From contig JAKQYG010000080.1 of assembly GCA_023356515.1 (NCBI GenBank), positions 1 to 11,748 of the forward strand: a DNA stretch of 11,748 bases. Direction: 5' to 3'. The notes beneath the pieces were generated by a model. That model made no database searches. It saw nothing but the letters and a program-made list of their open reading frames with translations, and had not been told where the DNA came from. Position 1 is the stretch's first letter, and the number at the start of each line of letters is the position of its first letter. The stretch comes from Trichodesmium sp. MAG_R04 (GTDB lineage: Bacteria > Cyanobacteriota > Cyanobacteriia > Cyanobacteriales > Microcoleaceae). Positions 6,913-11,748 of the stretch are shown one piece after another. The translations under genes and the position numbers were made by a program.

Positions 6913-7287
6913 GTGCTCATTGCTATAACGGTAAAAAGTGCTTTAGCGACACTTTCAGTTACTACAGTTTTAACTTTAGTTGCTACTACAGCGACTGATA
7001 TTATTTCTGCTACTTTAGCATTAATTTTTCCACCACTTTTCGCTTTCGGTGAGGCTGTTTCAGGTTCAGTTGCTGCAACATATATTGTTATTGTAGGGCT
7101 TGCATATATTTCTACACTGGAAGCAGTATCAGTTTCTTATTTCAATTCATCTATAAATAAAAAGGAAGTTGAAGAATTTTTCAAAGATAAGTTTTCAGAA
7201 GAATTAAAAAAATATTCATCAATTAAAATTTCCCAAAAATCTGATCTTGAAAAATACAAGAAAATGTTTATAGATTCCCCACAATAA
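6913..7287 (+). pseudogene. Probable C-terminal part of the same broken membrane-protein gene
   Basis: A frame of 124 codons follows a TGA at 6910-6912 and would have to start at GTG 6913. There is no Shine-Dalgarno. The product begins abruptly in hydrophobic sequence (LSVTTVLTLVATTATDIISA) with a second hydrophobic segment (SGSVAATYIVIVGLAYISTL, about residues 51-70), then a charged tail, KKEVEEFFKDKFSEELKKYS. Two hydrophobic helices followed by a short EEFFKDKF-type charged tail fit the C-terminal half of DUF697-like proteins, and the preceding piece supplies the N-terminal half. I therefore read 6559-7287 as one gene broken by a frameshift and a roughly 120-bp interruption. The alternative is a short independent membrane protein using the GTG. 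Function unknown. Confidence 0.45.
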
Positions 7288-7346
7288 AGGAACTGATTAT
7301 CAATAAGTTAGCATTACCAACAGATACTAAATCAATTTCTTTAGGA

Positions 7347-7400
7347 AGGCCACTTTGAGTAACTGACGTTAGACATTAGAAGTCAGACCTAGTGTGGCCT
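7347..7400. repeat. Stem-loop upstream of the alpha/beta hydrolase gene
   Basis: AGGCCAC (7347-7353) pairs with GTGGCCT (7394-7400), with CTGAC (7363-7367) and GTCAG (7382-7386) nested inside. There is no T-run afterwards, so it is not a standard terminator. It ends 19 bp before the hydrolase ATG at 7420 and would sit in its leader. Confidence 0.45.
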
Positions 7401-7419
7401 GCCAATCAAAAAATGCCTT

Positions 7420-8259
7420 ATGTCCCCATTATCACCACTACATTTTCAAATTAAAGGAGAAGGTTTTCCTATTCTTTGTCTCCACGGACATCCAGGTAAT
7501 GGTCGATGTATGTCAGTCTTTACCAACTCTTTGTCCCAAAACTTTAAAACTATTGCTCCAGACTTAAGAGGATACGGAAAAAGTTCTACGAACACTAACT
7601 TTGAGATTACTCAACATTTAATAGACTTAGAAATACTTCTGGAACAACTTCAAATTTCTAAATATTTAATATTAGGATGGTCCTTAGGTGGAATTATTGG
7701 GATGGAGTTAGCTCTGAGAAACCCAGAGCAAGTCGCTGGTTTAATTTTAATAGCTACAGCAGCAAGACCTCGAAGTAATCATCCACCGATAACTTGGCAG
7801 GATAATCTTTATACAGGTTTAGGGGGCATTATAAATTATTTTTTTCCTGGTTGGCAATGGAATATTGATACTTTTGGCAAGCGATCGCTATTTAGATATC
7901 TCATCCAACGTCATACTCCTGCCACCTATCAATATCTAGCAAAGGAAGCAGTTCCTGCTTATTTAAAAACTTCAAGATTGGCCACTAGAGCTTTGAATAA
8001 ATCTTTAAGAGCAGGTTATAATCGATTAACTGAGCTACCCCAGATTCAATCTCCTTGCTTAGTATTAGCTGGGGCAAGCGATAGGCACATTACTCCTGAG
8101 TCTAGTCAAGAAACTGCTCTTCAACTGAAAAAAGCTACTTGGGAATGCTATCCTCACACAGCCCATTTGTTTCCTTGGGAAATTCCTCACCAAGTTATAA
8201 CAAGTATCAAAAACTGGGTAGAGCTAACTACCGAAGTTAGCCATCTTCTTGAAAACTAG
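7420..8259 (+). CDS. Alpha/beta-fold hydrolase
   Basis: A 279-residue cytosolic alpha/beta hydrolase. The oxyanion-region motif LHGHPGNG is at 21-28, PDLRGYGKSS at 48-56, and the nucleophile elbow GWSLGG carries Ser88. Asp221 in AGASDRHITP and a C-terminal His (His249 in YPHTAHLFPWEIP, or the nearby His246) complete the triad. A lid/cap region lies around 120-205. There is no signal peptide. The family covers esterases, lipases, haloperoxidase-like and dienelactone-type hydrolases, and nothing here fixes the substrate; GWSLGG and the cap resemble general-purpose cyanobacterial alpha/beta hydrolases. Start ATG 7420: an ATG at 7413 is out of frame. It is convergent with the rlmB-like gene, with only 36 bp between the stops. 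A HIP1 site at 7881 is translated in frame. Confidence 0.9.
   Translation: MSPLSPLHFQIKGEGFPILCLHGHPGNGRCMSVFTNSLSQNFKTIAPDLRGYGKSSTNTNFEITQHLIDLEILLEQLQISKYLILGWSLGGIIGMELALRNPEQVAGLILIATAARPRSNHPPITWQDNLYTGLGGIINYFFPGWQWNIDTFGKRSLFRYLIQRHTPATYQYLAKEAVPAYLKTSRLATRALNKSLRAGYNRLTELPQIQSPCLVLAGASDRHITPESSQETALQLKKATWECYPHTAHLFPWEIPHQVITSIKNWVELTTEVSHLLEN
8223..8241. terminator. Perfect 7-bp hairpin near the convergent gene ends
   Basis: GCTAACT (8223-8229), loop ACCGA, AGTTAGC (8235-8241) lies in the last codons of the hydrolase gene. A further small hairpin, AGCTAA/TTAGCT (8264-8278), sits in the 36-bp space between the convergent genes. They could help separate the convergent transcripts, but neither has a strong T-run. 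Confidence 0.25.
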
Positions 8260-8295
8260 ACAAAGCTAAACATTAGCTATTGGTGACTAAATAAG

Positions 8296-9162
8296 CTAAA
8301 TACGCAAATTTTTTGACCAGCGTTGTCGATGAATTTCGTAAATAGCCATACCCGCTGCTACTGAGACATTCAAACTTTGGGTACTTCCCGATATTGGTAT
8401 AGAAACTAAGACGTCACAATTTTTTTGTATCAGAAGACTTAAGCCTTCTGCTTCGCTACCAACTACTAAAACAATAGCTCCAATAAATTTTACTGTATGT
8501 ATCGCTTCTCCCTCATGTGCCACAGTACCATATATCCAAAAACCCTCTTTCTTTAATTCTTCCAAAGCACTACTAAGATTAATCACTCTAGCTACAGGAA
8601 AATTTTCCAAGGCTCCAGCAGCAACTTTTGTTACGGTCGAAGTTATTCCTACTGCTCGTCTTTGTGGAATAATTAAACCTTTTACTCCAAGGGCTTCACC
8701 AGTGCGAATAATAGCTCCTAAGTTATGGGGATCATTAATACCATTAGCTACAAGTAATACAGGTTGATCAGTTTCCGATTTTGCTTGGGAAATTAATTCG
8801 TGAAGTTTCTTATATTCATAAGGAGATATTTGAGCTACTATACCCTGGTGATTTTTTCGCTGGGTAATTTGATCTAGTCGTCTATCATCTACTTCATCTA
8901 TAATTGTACCCTTTGTTTTAGCCTCATTAAGCAGTACATGGAACCGAGGATCGTATCGCAGCGAAGAAATTATCCAGATCCGGTTTAAATATCGCTCACT
9001 TTTCAGGGCAGCTTGTACAGTATGTCGTCCGTAGATTAGATCGTCATCCTCTTCTTTGGTATTTGAGGAATTATCATTTTTTGAACGCCTATCTTTGAGT
9101 GTAATTTGTTTATATTTTTTCGGTTTTTCTTGAGAATTAAATTTATAATTTTTTGTAGACAT
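8296..9162 (-). CDS. rlmB: TrmH/SpoU-family 23S rRNA 2'-O-ribose methyltransferase, RlmB-like
   Basis: A SPOUT-class methyltransferase, most similar in layout to RlmB, which methylates the 2'-O of G2251 in 23S rRNA using SAM. After a basic, low-complexity ~40-residue leader comes the L30e-like substrate domain (DLIYGRHTVQAALKSERYLN near 41, QRKNHQGIVAQISPYEY near 101). The knotted catalytic domain follows: motif 1 NDPHNLGAIIRTGEALGV (Asn147, Arg153), motif 2 VLVVGSEAEGLS (Glu237) and motif 3 SIPISGSTQSLNVSVAAGMA (Asn265). The 288-residue length is normal plus the leader. Start ATG 9162 lacks a clear Shine-Dalgarno; an internal start nearer the L30e domain cannot be excluded. mrnC is the next gene upstream on the same strand, 271 bp away, and the same gene pairing occurs in Firmicutes. 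The exact target nucleotide is inferred from the family. Confidence 0.88.
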   Translation of the reverse strand: MSTKNYKFNSQEKPKKYKQITLKDRRSKNDNSSNTKEEDDDLIYGRHTVQAALKSERYLNRIWIISSLRYDPRFHVLLNEAKTKGTIIDEVDDRRLDQITQRKNHQGIVAQISPYEYKKLHELISQAKSETDQPVLLVANGINDPHNLGAIIRTGEALGVKGLIIPQRRAVGITSTVTKVAAGALENFPVARVINLSSALEELKKEGFWIYGTVAHEGEAIHTVKFIGAIVLVVGSEAEGLSLLIQKNCDVLVSIPISGSTQSLNVSVAAGMAIYEIHRQRWSKNLRI

Positions 9163-9212
9163 AATTTATATCAAATTTGCTTTAATACCTATATAGCAAT
9201 CCTAAATAGGTT

Positions 9213-9266
9213 GTAACAATTTAAAAACCAAAAATAAACTCTGAAAGTTTTACCCATGAACCATTA
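9213..9266 (+). repeat. Dispersed 54-nt repeat, copy B
   Basis: The partner of 2464-2517 in the same orientation, about 45 of 54 identical, here in the spacer between mrnC and the rlmB-like gene. The preceding CTATATAGCAATCCTAAATA is also related to the sequence left of copy A. Its presence probably accounts for the unusually long mrnC-rlmB spacing. Confidence 0.65.
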
Positions 9267-9433
9267 TTTCTAAATAAGCATAGAAAAACTGTATTTTATA
9301 AGGGTTTTTTTATGAATGATCCATGCAACAATAAATCGTTTATATGCACAAAATATTAATCCATTTATAGTATTATCAATCTCCATTAAAGCCATTATTT
9401 AAAATAAATACTATTAAAATAATTAACCTAACT

Positions 9434-9826
9434 TTAATCTAATTCTATGTAGCCTAGTAGTTGATTTAATCTTTGGGGATCGGTCAAATATAAGTATCCG
9501 ATTAAAGTTTCTAAACTTGTAGCCTGTTGATAAACCTCTGGATCTAATCTCTTTGGTTTCCTAAAAGCAGCATTTCGGCCTCGCTTGAGAATATCTAACT
9601 CTACACTAGTAAGGTGAGGCTTTAAGTTATGTAATTGATGAGCTTGACTTTCTGCCCTTACTTGGTCTACAACTAATTGATGATAATAACGTGATCGCTT
9701 TGGTGGTATCAAGTAGTAATTACGAATATACAGTTCATAAACTGCATCTCCCAAATATGCCCAAGCTGAGGGGGAAATTTTTTTAATTTCTGCTGGCTTT
9801 AGGGTAACAGGGTTTAACTGTTGCAA
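9434..9826 (-). CDS. mrnC: Mini-ribonuclease III (MrnC)
   Basis: Mini-III is a dimeric RNase III catalytic domain without a dsRNA-binding domain; in Bacillus it matures the 23S rRNA ends. The 130-residue product shows the family signatures SAWAYLGDAVYELYIR with metal-binding Asp27, LDILKRGRNAAFRKPK near 77, and ATSLETLIGYLYL with Glu106. The length is typical, and the absence of a C-terminal dsRBD separates it from full RNase III. The start is TTG 9826: no ATG or GTG occurs in frame upstream, and AAGGAG at 9842-9837 lies 10 nt before it. The adjacent rlmB-like gene downstream fits a role in large-subunit rRNA maturation. A decayed IS200/IS605 right end finishes just upstream of the Shine-Dalgarno. 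Confidence 0.92.
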   Translation of the reverse strand: MQQLNPVTLKPAEIKKISPSAWAYLGDAVYELYIRNYYLIPPKRSRYYHQLVVDQVRAESQAHQLHNLKPHLTSVELDILKRGRNAAFRKPKRLDPEVYQQATSLETLIGYLYLTDPQRLNQLLGYIELD

Positions 9827-9836
9827 ACTAATTATT

Positions 9837-9842
9837 CTCCTT
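9837..9842 (-). promoter_or_regulatory. Shine-Dalgarno of mrnC supporting a TTG start
   Basis: AAGGAG on the minus strand, 10 nt before TTG 9826. It abuts the TTGACAT end of the decayed mobile element at 9843. Confidence 0.55.
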
Positions 9843-10006
9843 TTGACATGCTCTTTGCCCGAAAGACGGTAATTCCAAAGCTGTAGCTAATCAGTGGGTT
9901 AAAGTTTTATGGAGTACTGCGGCCAACTTAAAGAGCTAGATGGGGAATGTGGTTTGGAAGCATATTCCTCAGTTATATCTATTACGGTTGTACCTCGTTT
10001 AAAAAC
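9843..10006 (-). mobile_element. Decayed IS200/IS605 right end with a trace of tnpB
   Basis: Minus strand 9876-9843 reads GGAATTACCGTCTTTCGGGC followed by AAAGAGCATGTCAA. This aligns base by base with the general right-end pattern (GAATcaCCGTCctTTagGGC..gGAGcATGTCAA) and with the better-preserved end at 725-760, sharing TTTGACAT(C/G)CTC on the plus strand. The terminal hairpin has decayed to about three pairs. Upstream, the frame from 10006 reads VFKRGTTVIDITEEYASK, like the TnpB strand just before the zinc finger (TEEYTSKTC in cyanobacterial TnpBs), but the cysteines are missing and a stop follows at about 9899. The tnpB assignment is weaker than the right-end match. Confidence 0.45.
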
Positions 10007-10719
10007 CTAAAACTTAACAGTTTTTTCAAGTTTAACTTACGTTTCTTTTTTCCTGAATAGGCAACCATTTAGGATAGGATAACTCAAAAGTAGGGAGAAA
10101 TATGACGCGATACTTCGTCATTAACTATTTTGCTACATAAGTATCGCTCAAGATTAATCCAGTAAAATTTCAAATCTTTTTACTTAGGAATGAAAATTAA
10201 ATAAGATCCATAAATATTGGTCAGAAGCATTGCACTAAAAGGTTTCTGAACAGGAAATCTGGAGGTTAATAAATTCTCATTACTTAACCAATTCTTGGAA
10301 GTTTAATGTATCCTAACTCTCCTGAGGGCAGGGCCTTGTATTTTGATTTTCCACCCTATCTATTTTGGGTTAGGAACCTCAAAGCTTTTTATCATAATCT
10401 ACTGTCTTCAATTCATAGGTTAAGCGATCGCCAAATTTGAAATGAAACGGCCATACTCTTGGGGATCAGTATGGAACCATTAGACTTGTCGCTAAATAGA
10501 GGGAAAAAATAGCTCAAACTCAGGCAGAGTAATAATTCCAAGCATTTCAGGATGTTAATCGCTATAATTATTACATATCAAGGATTTTAAGGATTTTTTA
10601 AATTATAAACCGACAAGCCTATTAAGAGCGAAGCTATACAAAACGAGCTTTTTTCTTAAATTTAAGCTTACCAAAAACGAGCATTAAAGCAACGCTTCCA
10701 GACTTATGATAAATATCTC
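10007..10719. other. Intergenic, no gene recognised; minor hairpins
   Basis: About 700 bp upstream of mrnC with frequent stops in all frames. It holds competing inverted repeats at 10102-10147 (annotated separately), a 7-bp inverted repeat TCCTAAC/GTTAGGA (10311-10317/10369-10375) and one HIP1 site at 10424. I tested short translations on both strands and recognised no gene. Parts could be further decayed mobile DNA. Confidence 0.45.
10102..10147. repeat. Two mutually exclusive hairpins
   Basis: ATGACG (10102-10107) pairs with CGTCAT (10116-10121), leaving CGATACTT as loop. Alternatively GCGATACTT (10107-10115) pairs perfectly with AAGTATCGC (10139-10147). The loop of the first is the stem of the second. 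Confidence 0.5.
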
Positions 10720-10824
10720 ATACCAAATCCGCCTTAGTGAGAGGGTATTTTTAAAAGTTACAGCCTTTAATAAATAACGGATTAGGCGATGGGACAAGCC
10801 TACTTTTATCCCCGGATTTAGTAT
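10720..10824. repeat. 105-bp inverted-repeat element (MITE-like)
   Basis: ATACCAAATCCG (10720-10731) and CGGATTTAGTAT (10813-10824) are inverted repeats with one mismatch in twelve. The interior also holds ACGGATTAGGCG, which can pair with the left arm (AATCCGCC). No target-site duplication is visible. It differs from the CAGGACTTAC family. Confidence 0.6.
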
Positions 10825-10860
10825 CACAGCTAAAGTACTCTCGTAATACAAGAAGTTATA

Positions 10861-10896
10861 ATCTCCCGTCTAGAATTTTGTTTTCTGACGGGAGAT
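10861..10896. repeat. Perfect 10-bp stem hairpin downstream of the STAS gene
   Basis: ATCTCCCGTC (10861-10870) and GACGGGAGAT (10887-10896) enclose a 16-nt loop, 52 nt after the STAS stop codon. No T-run follows on either strand, so it may act as an RNA 3'-end stabiliser or processing site instead of an intrinsic terminator. Confidence 0.55.
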
Positions 10897-10948
10897 AACA
10901 TATATCTAGATAGAATAGAATTGGACAATTGCCCTTCGCCTTGCCTAT

Positions 10949-11335
10949 TCAAGATTTCGTGATATTGACGTTATTGATGGCATCGTCTAATGATTTTTGT
11001 AAAGACAAAAACTTTTCTAAACGAACCAACTTAACTGTTTGAGTTACACGGGCATTAGAAACTATCTGCAAAGTACCATCTTTTTTTTGGGTATGCTTTA
11101 CCAGTTGCACAAGTGCTCCTAAACCAGAGCTATCAACAAAGTCTATCTTGGTCAAGTCCAAAATAATATTTTCTGGTCCTTTATCAATTTTATCCTTCAG
11201 AATTTTGAGAAAAGTACCTTCTGAAAAAGCATCTAATAACCCTGTTAGGCGAAATAGCTGGTAGTTATCCCTGACTTCTAGAGAGCCTCTCAGGCTAACA
11301 GTCAGGTTTAATTTCTTATGCTTAGGCTCAGGAAT
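10949..11335 (-). CDS. STAS-domain anti-sigma-factor antagonist, apparent ATT start
   Basis: A single STAS domain, the SpoIIAA-type antagonist that binds a cognate anti-sigma kinase unless phosphorylated. The frame encodes LNLTVSLRGSLEVRDNYQLF, RLTGLLDAFSEGTF, then NIILDLTKIDFVDSSGLGAL with the phosphorylatable Ser of DSSG (about S69/S70), and ends VKLVRLEKFLSLQKSLDDAI. A start at the internal TTG (11161) would delete the first half of the fold and cannot be right. Upstream, the frame is open to TAG 11347-11345 but contains no ATG, GTG or TTG before the conserved sequence. ATT at 11335-11333 sits 5 nt after a perfect AGGAGG, giving 128 residues. The ATG touching the Shine-Dalgarno (11340) is out of frame and ends after ten codons. 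It lies downstream of carA on the same strand. The partner kinase is not in the window. Confidence 0.85.
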   Translation of the reverse strand: MPEPKHKKLNLTVSLRGSLEVRDNYQLFRLTGLLDAFSEGTFLKILKDKIDKGPENIILDLTKIDFVDSSGLGALVQLVKHTQKKDGTLQIVSNARVTQTVKLVRLEKFLSLQKSLDDAINNVNITKS

Positions 11336-11340
11336 AACAT

Positions 11341-11346
11341 CCTCCT
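11341..11346 (-). promoter_or_regulatory. Perfect Shine-Dalgarno AGGAGG before the STAS gene
   Basis: Minus strand AGGAGG (11346-11341). Spacing is 0 nt to an out-of-frame ATG and 5 nt to the in-frame ATT at 11335, which is the reason for proposing the non-standard start. Confidence 0.6.
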
Positions 11347-11433
11347 AGCTTAATTTTGTATAATTGAAATAACGATTAATGATTATACTTCAAAGAGTGA
11401 AATATGTCTACTGTCAGACGACTTTTTAAAACA

Positions 11434-11525
11434 CAGGACTTACGCCAAATATAAGATTATACATCATTCATAGGGGTTAACAGTCATTAACCCGTGCTAT
11501 ATATGTTGGTTATGGGTAAGTCCTG
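11434..11525. mobile_element. MITE, 92 bp, copy 2, with 5-bp target duplication
   Basis: Termini CAGGACTTACGC (11434-11445) and GGGTAAGTCCTG (11514-11525) are inverted repeats with one mismatch, flanked by the direct repeat AAACA at 11429-11433 and 11526-11530. The interior holds a perfect hairpin GGGTTAA/TTAACCC (11474-11480/11487-11493). The ends match copy 1 at 2819-2907 but the interiors differ, so these are separate insertions of diverged family members. This copy lies between carA and the STAS gene. Confidence 0.85.
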
Positions 11526-11599
11526 AAACAGGCATAATGTTTTAACCTGAACATGATTGTAAGAATAATCAACAATTTACCTAAAGTTTGGATTTAAAG

Positions 11600-11615
11600 T
11601 CCTATCTTTCTAGGA
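11600..11615 (-). terminator. Weak terminator-like hairpin after carA
   Basis: On the minus strand TCCTA (11615-11611), loop GAAAGA, TAGGA (11604-11600), followed by CTTTAAA, 38 nt after the carA stop. Short stem and short T-run; only a candidate. Confidence 0.25.
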
Positions 11616-11652
11616 TGGCTTTGGCATTGATTTTGCTATAGAAGGTTTAGGA

Positions 11653-11748
11653 TCAATTTATTGCTTTAACTTTTTGAACATCTCTCATTGCTTGAACAAA
11701 ACGTTCAAACAAGTAATCAGCATCATGAGGACCGGGACTGGCTTCAGG
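11653..11748 (-). CDS. carA: Carbamoyl-phosphate synthase small subunit, last 31 residues
   Basis: CarA is the glutaminase subunit that feeds ammonia to CarB for carbamoyl phosphate, the precursor of arginine and pyrimidines. The minus-strand frame entering at the window edge reads PEASPGPHDADYLFERFVQA and stops at TGA 11655-11653. This is the C-terminal end of the class I glutamine amidotransferase domain. In CarA the motif is HPEASPGPHD; the catalytic His lies just outside the window and the Glu of the pair is its second visible residue. The SPGPHD extension separates CarA from other class I amidotransferases such as GuaA, TrpG and PabA. It is complete at its 3' end, and the STAS gene is next downstream on the same strand, about 320 bp away with a MITE between. 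Confidence 0.88.
   Translation of the reverse strand, partial: PEASPGPHDADYLFERFVQAMRDVQKVKAIN

Noticed and set aside
10441..10485. Short ATG frame beginning MKRPYSWGSV
   Set aside because: Only 13 codons without a Shine-Dalgarno; probably chance.
11038..11161. Internal TTG (11161) as start of the STAS gene
   Set aside because: It would remove about half of the STAS fold, whose conserved N-terminal sequence is open in the same frame upstream.
1..11748. CRISPR array, tRNA, rRNA, tmRNA, RNase P or Yfr1 RNA
   Set aside because: No regularly spaced direct repeats, cloverleaf or conserved core motifs of these RNAs were seen.

Overview
This window looks like chromosomal DNA from an AT-rich cyanobacterium with long intergenic spacers, most like the filamentous marine non-heterocystous group (Trichodesmium/Okeania type). 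That placement is an inference. What the sequence shows is seven copies of the cyanobacterial palindrome HIP1 (GCGATCGC, starting at 591, 1423, 5422, 5576, 5986, 7881 and 10424). The gene families are of cyanobacterial type, and spacers of about 1 kb are full of short palindromic repeats and miniature elements.

Layout, left to right. On the minus strand lie the N-terminal half of class II fumarase (fumC, cut by the window edge), a stub of an IS200/IS605-type tnpB with its right end, and truB (tRNA pseudouridine-55 synthase). A 1.13 kb spacer (1920-3049) holds an inverted-repeat element, one half of a dispersed repeat and a MITE with target-site duplication. On the plus strand follow a PDE-like HD phosphohydrolase, ligA (NAD-dependent DNA ligase) with an unusual internal insertion, a broken small membrane-protein gene in two pieces, and an alpha/beta hydrolase. 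Convergent to these, on the minus strand, are rlmB-like 23S rRNA methyltransferase, mrnC (Mini-ribonuclease III), a decayed second IS200/IS605 right end, about 1 kb of apparently non-coding DNA with several hairpins, a STAS anti-sigma-factor antagonist, a second copy of the MITE, and the last 31 codons of carA (carbamoyl-phosphate synthase small subunit).

Functionally this is mostly housekeeping: TCA cycle (fumC), tRNA and rRNA modification and processing (truB, rlmB, mrnC), DNA replication/repair (ligA), arginine/pyrimidine precursor synthesis (carA) and signalling (HD-PDE, STAS). mrnC and rlmB are adjacent on one strand and both act on 23S rRNA in the families as known. I see no CRISPR array, tRNA, rRNA, phage module or defence operon.

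The interesting material is in the small scale. Two orphan IS200/IS605 right ends each sit just upstream of, and co-directional with, a gene start (fumC and mrnC). Two copies of a roughly 90-bp MITE have perfect 5-bp duplications. A palindrome-containing segment is inserted in frame in LigA. The STAS gene appears to lack any standard start codon beside its perfect Shine-Dalgarno. A probable DUF697-like gene is disrupted by a frameshift and a palindromic segment. I do not find convincing evidence for a complete novel system.
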